DNA of 54,549 nucleotides from Bacteroidota bacterium. Its GTDB lineage: Bacteria; Bacteroidota; Bacteroidia; Chitinophagales; LD1. Below, piece by piece: positions 44,480 to 53,968 of the stretch. The translations under genes were made by a program, and so were the position numbers. The stretch is taken from NCBI GenBank assembly GCA_947475165.1, contig CANJLD010000026.1, positions 1-54,549 on the forward strand. The letters are read 5' to 3'. Below the pieces are notes generated by a model. It worked only from the letters and a program-made list of their open reading frames with translations, did no database searches and was not told the origin of the DNA. Each line of letters opens with the position of its first letter. The first letter of the stretch is position 1.

Positions 44480-45492
44480 ACAGCAGAAATACTATTCTGT
44501 TTTTTTCTTTCTCTGCGCTGGTGGTAGTTGTATTTTTTTTGCAACTATTGCTTGGCTCGGTTTCTATTTCTTATTTAGAAGTAGTGAGCATTTTGACGGG
44601 AAACGCAACCGGTAATGAAGCATGGAGAAATATTGTTCTGGAATCTCGTTTGCCTGCTGCTCTTGCTGCTTTGCTTGCGGGTGGAGGTTTATCGGTGAGT
44701 GGTTTGCAGATGCAAACTATGTTTCGCAATCCGGTGGCTGGTCCTTATGTGTTGGGTATTAGTGCCGGTGCAAGTTTGGGAGTTGCTATTTTTATCCTTG
44801 CTGCTTCTGCTTTCGGTATTCACGAAATTCATTTGCTGAGCAGCTGGAGTATTATTATTGCTGCGGCAGCGGGTGCTGTTCTAATATTCTTTATCAACTT
44901 TCTTATTTCTTACCGGTTGAATGATGTGGTTGCTATTTTGATTATCGGTTTAATGATTGGCGGAGGAATAAGCGCATTGATTGAAATTATGCAATCGTTC
45001 AGTAGCAACGAAGCGTTGAAGAATTATGTGCTTTGGACTTTCGGCAGTTTCCGCTATGTTGATTTGAATCAGGTATTTTACCTCTCGATGGTAGTCTTGA
45101 TAGGAATAGTTTTTTCTTTTTTTCTTTCTAAGCCACTCAACCTTTTGTTGTTAGGCGATACTTATGCAACAAGTTCCGGCTTAAATATCCGCAATACAAA
45201 AGTGCTGATTGTTTTATGCACTAGCATTTTGGCAGGAAGTGTTACTGCTTTTTGTGGGCCGATTGGTTTTGTTGGTCTTGCAGTGCCGCATCTTGCACGT
45301 GGAGTCTTTAAAACTGCCGACCACAAAATTTTAATTCCGGCTTGCGCTATTGTTGGAGCAAGCATTTGCGGTTTGTGTAACGTAATTGCTTCTACACCCG
45401 GCTCTGATAATATTTTGCCCGTAAATGCTATTACATCGCTATTAGGCGCACCGGTGGTTATCTGGATAATTCTTCGTCAACGCAAATTTTAA
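44476..45492 (+). CDS. btuC: FecCD/BtuC-family ABC permease (cobalamin)
   Basis: 338 aa, about ten TM helices. Family motifs: ESRLPAALAALLAGGGLSVS, GLQMQTMFRNPVAGPYVLGI, SAGASLGVA and the conserved CGPIGFVGLAVPHLARGVF near residue 260, ending VNAITSLLGAPVVIWIILRQ. This is the inner-membrane channel subunit of a BtuCD-type importer. It overlaps btuF by 4 bp and abuts the ATPase gene without a gap, so the three are translationally coupled. Confidence 0.93.
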   Translation: MNSRNTILFFSFSALVVVVFFLQLLLGSVSISYLEVVSILTGNATGNEAWRNIVLESRLPAALAALLAGGGLSVSGLQMQTMFRNPVAGPYVLGISAGASLGVAIFILAASAFGIHEIHLLSSWSIIIAAAAGAVLIFFINFLISYRLNDVVAILIIGLMIGGGISALIEIMQSFSSNEALKNYVLWTFGSFRYVDLNQVFYLSMVVLIGIVFSFFLSKPLNLLLLGDTYATSSGLNIRNTKVLIVLCTSILAGSVTAFCGPIGFVGLAVPHLARGVFKTADHKILIPACAIVGASICGLCNVIASTPGSDNILPVNAITSLLGAPVVIWIILRQRKF

Positions 45493-46230
45493 ATGAAACT
45501 GATAGCAGACAAATTGAATATCGGTTACGGAAGTGATACAATCATCTTCCCTGATATTTCTTTTTGTGCAGAGGAAGGAGAGATAATTGCGCTGCTCGGG
45601 GTAAATGGAATCGGCAAGTCAACTTTGCTCAGAACTATTTCGGGCTTGCAGAAAAGTGTGAGTGGAAGTATTTCAGTAGGAGAGAAGCAGCTTGAAAGTT
45701 TAACCGTGCAGGAAAGAGCGAAGCTCATCAGCATTGTTTTGACAGAGAAAATTTTTGTCGATAATATCTCTGTAAAAGAATTTGTTGCGCTTGGACGCTC
45801 ACCTTATACAAGTTGGTTCGGGAAAATGAGTGATGAAGATTTGAAAGAACTGGAAAAAGTAATTTCTGTAATGAAACTGGAAAGACTTCAGGACAAACTC
45901 TTCAACCAAATCAGTGATGGCGAAAGGCAGAAGGTTTTAATTGCCCGTGCCCTTTGTCAACAGACACCGGTTATCATTTTAGATGAGCCTACTGCTTTTC
46001 TCGATTTCAGAAATAAGAAAGAGATTCTTGAATTGCTTTCGTCTGTTTCGCGAGAGATGAAGAAGATTGTTATTCTTTCTACGCACGATATTGAAGCCTC
46101 GCTGGAGTACAGCAGCAAATGCTGGATGATGAAAGAAGAAAAAAAGTTCGTGGAAATAAAACGAAGTGAAAATTTTAGAACGGAAGTAATGAACCTATTG
46201 TTCAGCGAAGCATCAACTCGCCATAGCTAA
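45493..46230 (+). CDS. btuD: ABC transporter ATPase (cobalamin)
   Basis: 245 aa. Walker A GVNGIGKS at 36-43, a SDGER signature at 141-145 (variant of LSGGQ: QISDGERQKV), Walker B VIILDEP with Asp164-Glu165 and the switch His198. FecE/BtuD-like length. It starts right at the end of btuC and completes the BtuFCD importer. Its last 18 bp overlap the 3' end of the opposite-strand response-regulator gene; no separate terminator is visible, so the two transcripts should overlap. Confidence 0.92.
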   Translation: MKLIADKLNIGYGSDTIIFPDISFCAEEGEIIALLGVNGIGKSTLLRTISGLQKSVSGSISVGEKQLESLTVQERAKLISIVLTEKIFVDNISVKEFVALGRSPYTSWFGKMSDEDLKELEKVISVMKLERLQDKLFNQISDGERQKVLIARALCQQTPVIILDEPTAFLDFRNKKEILELLSSVSREMKKIVILSTHDIEASLEYSSKCWMMKEEKKFVEIKRSENFRTEVMNLLFSEASTRHS

Positions 46231-46698
46231 TTCATCGTAAGTTTTTTCGATGTAGTAAATCGAAAGTTTGTTTCTTACTTCGATAGAGCGTTTTACCGAT
46301 ACAAAGAAATCAACCAGCTTCTTAAAGTCAGCAGGTTTTTGAAAGTAGCCATCGGCACGAAGGCGGTAACATTCAATCATATCTTTTTTGTAATCGCTGT
46401 TGGTTACTACAATTACCGTAGTAGTTTCTAACTCAGGGTCGGTTTTAATTTTTTCCAACACTTCTTTACCGGTTACCTTGGGCATGTTTAAATCAAGCAG
46501 TACTAAATCGTATTGCTTGCCTATTAACTTCGAAGTATCGAGTGTTTCACACGCTTCTTCGCCATCATAAGCAAACTCAAGTTCTACATCATCGCTTAGA
46601 CCGGCTTCTTTAATCGCCTCTTGCATTAAGCGAACTTCTGCTGGATTATCTTCAATTAAAAATAAACGGTAAGGCTCGGTGCGGTGAACAGTCATCAT
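46213..46698 (-). CDS. Stand-alone CheY-like response regulator (Rcp1 type)
   Basis: 161 aa consisting of one receiver domain: acidic Glu16-Asp17 (FLIEDNPAE), phospho-acceptor Asp69 in LVLLDLNMP, Thr99 (VVTNS) and Lys121 (QKPAD). The extended loop after beta-2 and the VKRSIEVR tail are typical of Rcp1-like single-domain regulators paired with phytochrome-like or PAS histidine kinases encoded elsewhere. There is no output domain, so it acts through protein partners. Start at either of the first two Met. Convergent with btuD. Confidence 0.92.
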   Translation of the reverse strand: MMTVHRTEPYRLFLIEDNPAEVRLMQEAIKEAGLSDDVELEFAYDGEEACETLDTSKLIGKQYDLVLLDLNMPKVTGKEVLEKIKTDPELETTTVIVVTNSDYKKDMIECYRLRADGYFQKPADFKKLVDFFVSVKRSIEVRNKLSIYYIEKTYDELAMAS

Positions 46699-46809
46699 GG
46701 CAGTTAGATTTTAGTAACGCTAATTTACATGCGCGTTCAAAAAAACGATGCTCACTTATAAAGTGCCTTGTGTTGATAAAGGAACTGCTGTTCAAAAAGA
46801 GGACAATTA

Positions 46810-48123
46810 CTATCCCTTTTTGCCCCAGAATTTCTTTTTGCCACCTGCATTTCCGCCACCGCCTTTGTGCGAAGAGCTGCCAGAGTGTGGTTTAGAATGA
46901 GAGTGAGAATTAGAATGTCTCTTACGATTATCCGGTGCAGGAACAAAAGGTGTATCGGCACTCATCGGGTAAGGATGGTCGGTGATTACCGGAATCTGCT
47001 TGCCGATTTCTTTGTGAATGTCCTTGAGATAAGCTCTTTCTTCTGCATCGCAAAAAGAAATTGCCACTCCGCTTAAACCCGCACGACCGGTTCTTCCTAT
47101 CCGGTGAACATAAGTTTCGGGAACGTTCGGTAATTCGTAATTGATAACGTGGCTCAAACTATCTACATCAATTCCACGCGCAGCAATATCGGTTGCTACG
47201 AGTACGCGAATTTCTCCACTCTTGAAGTTGTTCAACGCATTTTGACGGGCGTTCTGTGATTTGTTTCCGTGAATGGCGGCAGATTTAATACCGGTCTTCA
47301 CTAAGTCGCGCATTACTTTATCGGCTCCGTGTTTGGTTCTGGTAAACACCAGCACGCGCTTGATAGATTCATCTTTCAGCAAATGAATAAGCAACGCGCG
47401 CTTATCATTTTTAGTAACGTAGTAAAGCTGCTGATTGATTTTGTCTACTGTAGATGAAGGAGGAGTTACTTCCACACGCACCGGTTCGTGCAAAATGCTG
47501 TCGGCAAGTTTGGAGATGATAGGTGGCATGGTTGCCGAGAAGAAAAGCGTTTGACGTTTAGCCGGAATCTTGGCAATTACTTTCTGCACATCGTTAATGA
47601 AACCCATGTCGAGCATACGGTCTGCTTCATCGAGCACAAATATTTTTATCTGGCTCAGGTTGACAAAACGCTGATTCATTAAGTCGAGCAAACGACCCGG
47701 TGTTGCCACCAGAATATCTACACCGCGCTTTAATGATTCTACCTGCGAGTGTTGTGATACTCCACCGAAAATGACAAGATGTTTAAGGTTGCAATGTCTT
47801 CCGTAAGCGGCAAAGCTTTCGCCAATCTGCACCGCGAGTTCGCGGGTTGGAGTTAGTATAAGCGCATGAATAGGTTTCGGGTGCGTATGTCCGCGGTGTT
47901 CTCCATGAAACTTTTGTTGTGCGTCATCTGTAACGAGAAGTTGAATGATAGGAATAGCAAATGCTGCCGTTTTACCGGTTCCGGTTTGTGCGCAACCGAG
48001 CAAATCTCTACGTTTAAGAACGATAGGAATAGCTTGCTCCTGAATAGGTGTAGGTTTAGAATATCCTTCGTGCTTTAAAGCTTTAAGGATTGGCTCAATT
48101 ATATTTAGTTGTTGAAAAGGCAT
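46810..48123 (-). CDS. DEAD-box RNA helicase (RhlE-like)
   Basis: 437 aa. Q motif PTPIQ 24-28, Walker A AQTGTGKT 45-52, PTREL 92-96, TPGR 141-144, DEAD 165-168, SAT 196-198, ARGIDV 315-320 and HRIGRTGR 340-347. The C-terminal tail (about 390-437) is a low-complexity basic Ser/His/Gly/Lys stretch ending KKKFWGKKG, as in RhlE-type proteins acting in ribosome assembly, RNA decay or cold adaptation. A single gene. The 191-bp gap upstream (48124-48314) holds only AT-rich sequence and a degenerate heptamer run. Confidence 0.95.
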   Translation of the reverse strand: MPFQQLNIIEPILKALKHEGYSKPTPIQEQAIPIVLKRRDLLGCAQTGTGKTAAFAIPIIQLLVTDDAQQKFHGEHRGHTHPKPIHALILTPTRELAVQIGESFAAYGRHCNLKHLVIFGGVSQHSQVESLKRGVDILVATPGRLLDLMNQRFVNLSQIKIFVLDEADRMLDMGFINDVQKVIAKIPAKRQTLFFSATMPPIISKLADSILHEPVRVEVTPPSSTVDKINQQLYYVTKNDKRALLIHLLKDESIKRVLVFTRTKHGADKVMRDLVKTGIKSAAIHGNKSQNARQNALNNFKSGEIRVLVATDIAARGIDVDSLSHVINYELPNVPETYVHRIGRTGRAGLSGVAISFCDAEERAYLKDIHKEIGKQIPVITDHPYPMSADTPFVPAPDNRKRHSNSHSHSKPHSGSSSHKGGGGNAGGKKKFWGKKG

Positions 48124-48278
48124 GTTGTATAAAAGTTAATGGTTAATTGTAATGAGATAATAGCGAAGAGCTGACAGACGGAATAAAATTTATTTGAATT
48201 TTGGATTTGCAAAGGGGAGAAGTTCGATGCAAATATCTTGTAGCATTCGATGCAAAGATAGCAAAGAGATTGACTTTG

Positions 48279-48315
48279 GCGGTTAGCGGTGAATGGCGAG
48301 TAGCAAGTGGTGAAT
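48279..48315. repeat. Degenerate heptanucleotide run
   Basis: Successive 7-mers GGTTAGC GGTGAAT, GGCGAGT AGCAAGT and GGTGAAT (48281-48315) keep a G-G/A-N-GAxT phase over five units. It is intergenic, just after the stop of the GreA-like gene. Confidence 0.5.
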
Positions 48316-48767
48316 TAGAACACCGCTTTAATTACATGCGAAGTGTTGTTGAATGAAAAGGTGTCACCGGTGTATTTATCTATCATTTGAATGGCGATGG
48401 GAGAGGAGGGAGAAACCGCCAAGTATTTTTTCTCTTCTACTATTAATGCACCGGCACTGATGGCGATGTAGAAATTATTTTTATCTGTTATAACCAAACT
48501 GCCGGTTTGAATTTTTTCGTGTGGTCTACCGGAGCTTATCTGTTGCAGTAATTGTTTTTGCTTAACGGCTTCGGCTATGGCGGCAGAGTGTTTTTCTATT
48601 TCCTGCTGAATCATTTCGCGGGTGGTTTCATATTTATCACCGGCACTGCTTTTTGTTTCTTCGTTGGCGGAGCCGGTTACCATGTCCAGTGCTTCTTGTG
48701 CGGTGGCAATACGCTGCTCAATGTAAGCGAGGCAGAGGGAGTGGAGTTGTTGTTTTAGGTTGAGCAA
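48315..48767 (-). CDS. GreA/GreB-like C-terminal-domain protein
   Basis: 150 aa. An N-terminal coiled coil (about 1-70, with ANEETKSSAGDKYETTREMI) is followed by a small beta-rich domain (about 85-150: TGSLVITDKNNFYIAISAG, AVSPSSPIAIQMIDKYTGD, SFNNTSHVI) that resembles the FKBP-like C-terminus of GreA/GreB transcript-cleavage factors ('SPiaxxLlGkkvGD.v.f'). Such proteins are common in Bacteroidota, possibly acting on RNA polymerase. The ATG at 48767 lies 18 bp after the aroQ stop, so the two are probably co-transcribed. Confidence 0.7.
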   Translation of the reverse strand: MLNLKQQLHSLCLAYIEQRIATAQEALDMVTGSANEETKSSAGDKYETTREMIQQEIEKHSAAIAEAVKQKQLLQQISSGRPHEKIQTGSLVITDKNNFYIAISAGALIVEEKKYLAVSPSSPIAIQMIDKYTGDTFSFNNTSHVIKAVF

Positions 48768-48785
48768 AGCGAAGGTTGTTTTGCT

Positions 48786-49205
48786 TTAGAGAAAACTATC
48801 AATAGCCAAAACATAACTTTCTAAACCAAAGCCTGCAACAATGCCTTTGCAAACTCCGCTCAATAAAGACGTATGCCGGAACTCTTCGCGCGAGTATGGA
48901 TTACTGATATGTACTTCTATCACCGGAGTTTTTACAGCGGCTACTGCATCGCGCAGGGCAACGCTTGTGTGGGTGTAGCCACCGGCATTTAGAATAATGC
49001 CATCGTATTTAAAACCTACTTCCTGAATTTTATTAATCAATTCGCCTTCTACATTTGATTGGTAAGAGGACAGGTGAACTTCGCTGCTGTAAATATCTTT
49101 TATATCATCAAAAAAATCTTCAAAACTCATATCGCCATAAATATCGGGCTCGCGTTTGCCGAGCAGGTTCAGGTTGGGTCCGTTGATGATGATTATTTTT
49201 TTCAT
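48786..49205 (-). CDS. aroQ: Type II 3-dehydroquinate dehydratase
   Basis: 139 aa, the full length for the family. Motifs: INGPNLNLLGKREPDIYG (7-24, catalytic Arg18 and Tyr23), YQSNVEGELINKI (Glu), LNAGGYTHTSVALRDA (catalytic His) and EVHISNPYSREEFRHTSLL. It removes water from 3-dehydroquinate in the shikimate pathway, in the cytoplasm as a dodecamer. Between the reductase gene upstream (36-bp gap) and the GreA-like gene downstream. Confidence 0.97.
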   Translation of the reverse strand: MKKIIIINGPNLNLLGKREPDIYGDMSFEDFFDDIKDIYSSEVHLSSYQSNVEGELINKIQEVGFKYDGIILNAGGYTHTSVALRDAVAAVKTPVIEVHISNPYSREEFRHTSLLSGVCKGIVAGFGLESYVLAIDSFL

Positions 49206-49241
49206 AAAATATTTGTTGGTCAGGCGACCAACAAAAGCTTT

Positions 49242-50330
49242 TTACATATCGTAATTTAAAACAATGCCATGGCTTTTCGGGTGGCTTTGACAAGTCAACA
49301 CATAGCCTCTTGAAATTTCTGCATCTGTCAAACTTTCACGGTCATCCATTTCTACTTTACCCGAAAGCAATTTTGCGCGGCAAGTGCAACAAGCTGCTAC
49401 CATGCAGCTATATGGCGGGTCGTAACCGGCATCGAGTGCCGCTTCCAGAATTGTTTCTTTTTCGCTTACCTCAAATTCGCGCTCGTTGCCATCGTAAATA
49501 ATTTTCACTTTGGTTTTACCTGTAAACGGAACGGCACTTTCTACGGTGGTTCCTACATCAGCAGCTTTTTTGTCTTCATCGGCCTTGGCAGTAAAGTATT
49601 CTATATGCACTTTCTCTTTTGGAATTTGAAGCACGCTTAACGCTTCTTCAACATTCTTCATCATTGGAGTTGGTCCGCAAATAAAAAACTCAGCGTGCTG
49701 AAAGTTGAGATTTGTGTTTTCGCGAAGTAGTTTTAGTGCTACTTCTTTGGCAATTGGTCCAAGATAGCTGCTCCAGGTTCCTAAAGGTGAATCAAGCACA
49801 TGCACTACCTTTAACCTGTTGGCATATTGTTCAGCAAGAACTTCTAATTTATCTTTAAAGATGATGCTCTCTTCATTTCTGTTTCCGTAAAACAAAGTGA
49901 CTTTGCTCTTAGGTTCTTTTGCCAAAACAGATTTAAGAATTGCCATTACAGGTGTAATGCCGGAGCCTCCGCCAAAAAGCAGGTAGTGCTTTTCGTTTGT
50001 TTCGGAAATTATGGAATGAAAATTTCCCATTGGTTCCATCACTTCAATTTCCACGCCCGGCTTAAAATTATCGTTAATGAAGTTGGAGCCTTTGCCTCCG
50101 GTAACACGCTTTACGGCAATGGTGAGGGGCTCGTTTGTAAAAGGCGAACTGCAAAACGAATAACTACGGTTTACATTTTCGCCTTCAATATTCAACTTAA
50201 GCGTGGTGTATTGACCCGGCAGATAATTGAAATTTTCTTTTAGCGATTGAGGAACTTCAAACGAAACAGAAACTGCATCTGCAATTTCGTTTTTTACTTC
50301 ACTTACTTTCAGTTTATGGAACTTAGACAT
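49242..50330 (-). CDS. FNR-type NAD(P)H reductase with C-terminal 2Fe-2S ferredoxin domain (PaaE-like)
   Basis: 362 aa. FAD domain 5-105 (RSYSFCS 55-61), NAD(P) domain 110-245 (GGGSGITPV 120-128, FFICGPTPMM 215-224) and a plant-type ferredoxin domain 272-362 with cluster ligands Cys309, Cys314, Cys317 and Cys347. This is the layout of PaaE and other class IA oxygenase reductases. No phenylacetate genes lie nearby, so in this organism it may serve a fatty-acid desaturase or another di-iron or haem enzyme. Cytoplasmic, alone or first in the unit leading into aroQ. Confidence 0.92.
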   Translation of the reverse strand: MSKFHKLKVSEVKNEIADAVSVSFEVPQSLKENFNYLPGQYTTLKLNIEGENVNRSYSFCSSPFTNEPLTIAVKRVTGGKGSNFINDNFKPGVEIEVMEPMGNFHSIISETNEKHYLLFGGGSGITPVMAILKSVLAKEPKSKVTLFYGNRNEESIIFKDKLEVLAEQYANRLKVVHVLDSPLGTWSSYLGPIAKEVALKLLRENTNLNFQHAEFFICGPTPMMKNVEEALSVLQIPKEKVHIEYFTAKADEDKKAADVGTTVESAVPFTGKTKVKIIYDGNEREFEVSEKETILEAALDAGYDPPYSCMVAACCTCRAKLLSGKVEMDDRESLTDAEISRGYVLTCQSHPKSHGIVLNYDM

Positions 50331-50399
50331 GTTATTCTATTTGAGCGGGCAAATATAAAAACGTGTTTGGCATTGAGAATTAGAAGCCCGCAACGGATG

Positions 50400-52073
<1,674 letters not shown>

Positions 52074-52127
52074 CTACTAGTCTTTTTTTGAGGGTGCGAA
52101 TGTAAAATTTTGAAGGGAAGATTGGAG

Positions 52128-52189
52128 AGGCCACGATTTACACGAATTTATTTTGCATTCATTCGTCTAATTCGTGTTATTCGTGGCCT
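52128..52189. repeat. Long inverted repeat ahead of the methyltransferase gene
   Basis: Two 21-nt arms (52128-52148 and 52169-52189) with two mismatches and a 20-nt spacer; the arms contain AGGCCACGA and CACGAATT and their complements. It ends 6 bp before the start codon at 52196, so an mRNA hairpin would lie over the initiation region. The sequence type (TTCGTG...TCGTGGCC) recurs in Bacteroidota intergenic DNA, so it may be a mobile or REP-like repeat. Confidence 0.8.
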
Positions 52190-52195
52190 GTATTT

Positions 52196-53416
52196 ATGCA
52201 AACTAACGACAAAGAAATATTCTTCACCCGCCTTACTGAAAGCATCCAGCAGCAGCAGTTTACTAAGTTAACGCTTAGCGACAGGCGCGATAAGGCGAAG
52301 GATTTGAAAAATGTATTTGTAAAACCCGTGATGCTGAAGCAGGGTTTGCGTTTATCGTTTGTGTACCGCTACCCCACTAAAGATATTACCAAGAATTACG
52401 ATTTGCCCGATGCGCAGATTCTTTTGGAAGCCCTGTTGGAGAAAGATTTTTTTAAGGCCGATTTGTTTACCACCCTCAGCGACCATCACTTTAGTATAGA
52501 TAAAAGCGGCAAGACTATCCTTAAACAAAAAGCGCCTACACAAAGCGAACCGGTGGCGGCAGCACACGACCACGCCAAGAAACGGTATGTAGATGCAACG
52601 CATAACATTTACCTGTACGAACTGGGCATTACCACTGCCGAAGGAAAAGTGAAAAGTGATAAGCAGGATAAGTACCGGCAGATAAATAAGTATGCCGAGA
52701 TTGTAGAAAGCATTGTGAAAGATGCCGCCCTGCCAGCTGCGTTTCAAATTACCGATATGGGTGCGGGGAAGGGCTACCTTACTTTTGCGCTATACGATTA
52801 CCTGACCAACACCATGAAACTGCAACCGCAGGTAACCGGTGTGGAAATGCGCCCCGCGCTGGTGGATATATGTAATAAAATTGCTGCCAAAGCCGGCTTT
52901 GCCAAGCTCAATTTTATTGCCGGTTCTATTGACACGGCAGAGTTGCCCGCTACCGATATGCTGATTGCCCTGCACGCCTGCGACACTGCCACCGACCAGG
53001 CCATTTACCGCGGCATTACCGGTGGGGCTAAAGTGATTATTTCTGCGCCCTGCTGCCATAAGCAAATACGCAAACAACTGCAACCGGTAAACGATTTAAA
53101 AGCCATCACCAAATTCGGAATTCTGGAGGAGCGGCAGGCGGAAATAGTAACCGATACTATCCGCGCGTTGATACTTGAAGCGTTTGGTTATAAAACCAAG
53201 GTGTTTGAATTTATTTCTACCGAGCACACGGCTAAGAACCTGCTGATTACGGCCATTAAAACCACCTCACCCCTAACCCCTCTCCAAGAGGAGAGGGGAG
53301 TAACAGCCAATACCGCTTCCGGTGCTAAGCAAGAGGCCTTAGAAAAAATAAAGAACCTGAAAACTTTGTTTGGTATTGAATACCATCAGTTGGAGAAGTT
53401 GATGGAGATTTTGTAA
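52196..53416 (+). CDS. Class I SAM-dependent methyltransferase (Methyltransf_32-like)
   Basis: 406 aa, no signal peptide. An N-terminal region (1-160) of unknown fold, with RYVDATHNIYLYELGI near residue 130, is followed by a Rossmann methyltransferase: motif I DMGAGKGYLTFALYD (187-201), acidic GVEMRPALVD (215-224), LIALHACDTATDQAI (256-270) and ISAPCCHKQIRKQL (282-295). The HACD and APCCH motifs match the Methyltransf_32 type, probably acting on RNA or protein. Residues about 357-370 (TTSPLTPLQEERGVT) are encoded by a palindromic repeat inserted in frame between the core and the C-terminal helix. Confidence 0.85.
   Translation: MQTNDKEIFFTRLTESIQQQQFTKLTLSDRRDKAKDLKNVFVKPVMLKQGLRLSFVYRYPTKDITKNYDLPDAQILLEALLEKDFFKADLFTTLSDHHFSIDKSGKTILKQKAPTQSEPVAAAHDHAKKRYVDATHNIYLYELGITTAEGKVKSDKQDKYRQINKYAEIVESIVKDAALPAAFQITDMGAGKGYLTFALYDYLTNTMKLQPQVTGVEMRPALVDICNKIAAKAGFAKLNFIAGSIDTAELPATDMLIALHACDTATDQAIYRGITGGAKVIISAPCCHKQIRKQLQPVNDLKAITKFGILEERQAEIVTDTIRALILEAFGYKTKVFEFISTEHTAKNLLITAIKTTSPLTPLQEERGVTANTASGAKQEALEKIKNLKTLFGIEYHQLEKLMEIL
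53262..53302 (+). repeat. Palindromic repeat inserted in frame in the methyltransferase gene
   Basis: CCCCTCTCC (53277-53285), loop AAGA, GGAGAGGGG (53290-53298), preceded by CCTCACCCCTAA. This sequence type (encoding SPLTPLQEERG) is a familiar scattered palindromic repeat of Bacteroidota genomes; here it lies inside a gene without breaking the frame. Confidence 0.8.
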
Positions 53417-53566
53417 GCACTTGCTTTTTTTAAATTTTCTTTTTACAATTGCCTGGCTGCCGAAGCGCTTTGGCGCAGGCAGGTAACAAACACACGAGGT
53501 TCACCATGAATTTCAAACAAACAACCACCGCATTACTTCCGCTAAACAATTCGCTATTGTACAATA

Positions 53567-53592
53567 GTGTGTGTGTGTGTGTGTGTGTGTGT
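53567..53592 (+). repeat. GT dinucleotide microsatellite (13 copies)
   Basis: Thirteen GT units run from 53567, starting in the last base of the palindrome CTATTGTACAATAG. An uninterrupted dinucleotide run of this length is unusual in bacteria and is slippage-prone. Confidence 0.97.
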
Positions 53593-53663
53593 ACGCGCGT
53601 AGTATAACACGCAGCTTTCAATTTCAAAACACTTCGCTTACTAATTTCTTAGTCAAAAAATCA

Positions 53664-53905
53664 TCTTCGGGTGTAACGCCCCAAAGTTCGAGCGTCACAT
53701 CTCAACGTTCGAATGCCACATTCCAACGTTCGGGCGTCATGCTACAATGTTCGGGCGCGGCATCCCAAAGTTCGAGCGTTACACCTCAAGGTTCGAGCGC
53801 AACATTCCAACGTTCGAACGTCATGCCCCAACATTCGGGCGTTACATTCCAAAGTTCGAGCATTACACCTCAACGTTCAAATGCCATATTCGAACGTTCG
53901 AGCGT
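53664..53905. repeat. Second tandem array of twelve 21-bp units
   Basis: The core TTCG (TTCA once) occurs at exactly 21-bp steps from 53666 to 53897, twelve times, within degenerate units such as CAACGTTCGAACGTC. The units differ far more from each other than those of the array at 26079. The translated heptads (ATFQRSN, SVTPQGS and similar) are open in three frames. It ends about 65 bp before the start of the last gene. No spacers, so not CRISPR. Confidence 0.93.
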
Positions 53906-53968
53906 AGCAGCCCAACCATGCAAATACTCTAAAAATCATTCATTAACCACTAAAAAACCATAAAAACT

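Larger units (their letters stand above)
53417..53968. other. Repeat-dense intergenic region
   Basis: 552 bp without a supported gene. It contains an imperfect palindromic REP-type element (about 53450-53488, CTGCCGAAGC...GGCGCAGGCAGG), a 14-bp perfect palindrome CTATTGTACAATAG (53554-53567), a GT microsatellite and the second 21-bp array. Frames crossing the array are open in all three plus-strand phases because of the 21-bp period, so they do not indicate coding. Confidence 0.7.

Noticed and set aside
53571-53963. Overlapping plus-strand ORFs across the GT run and second array
   Set aside because: Three frames are open at once owing to the period, and the longest begins in the GT microsatellite. 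Not supported as coding.
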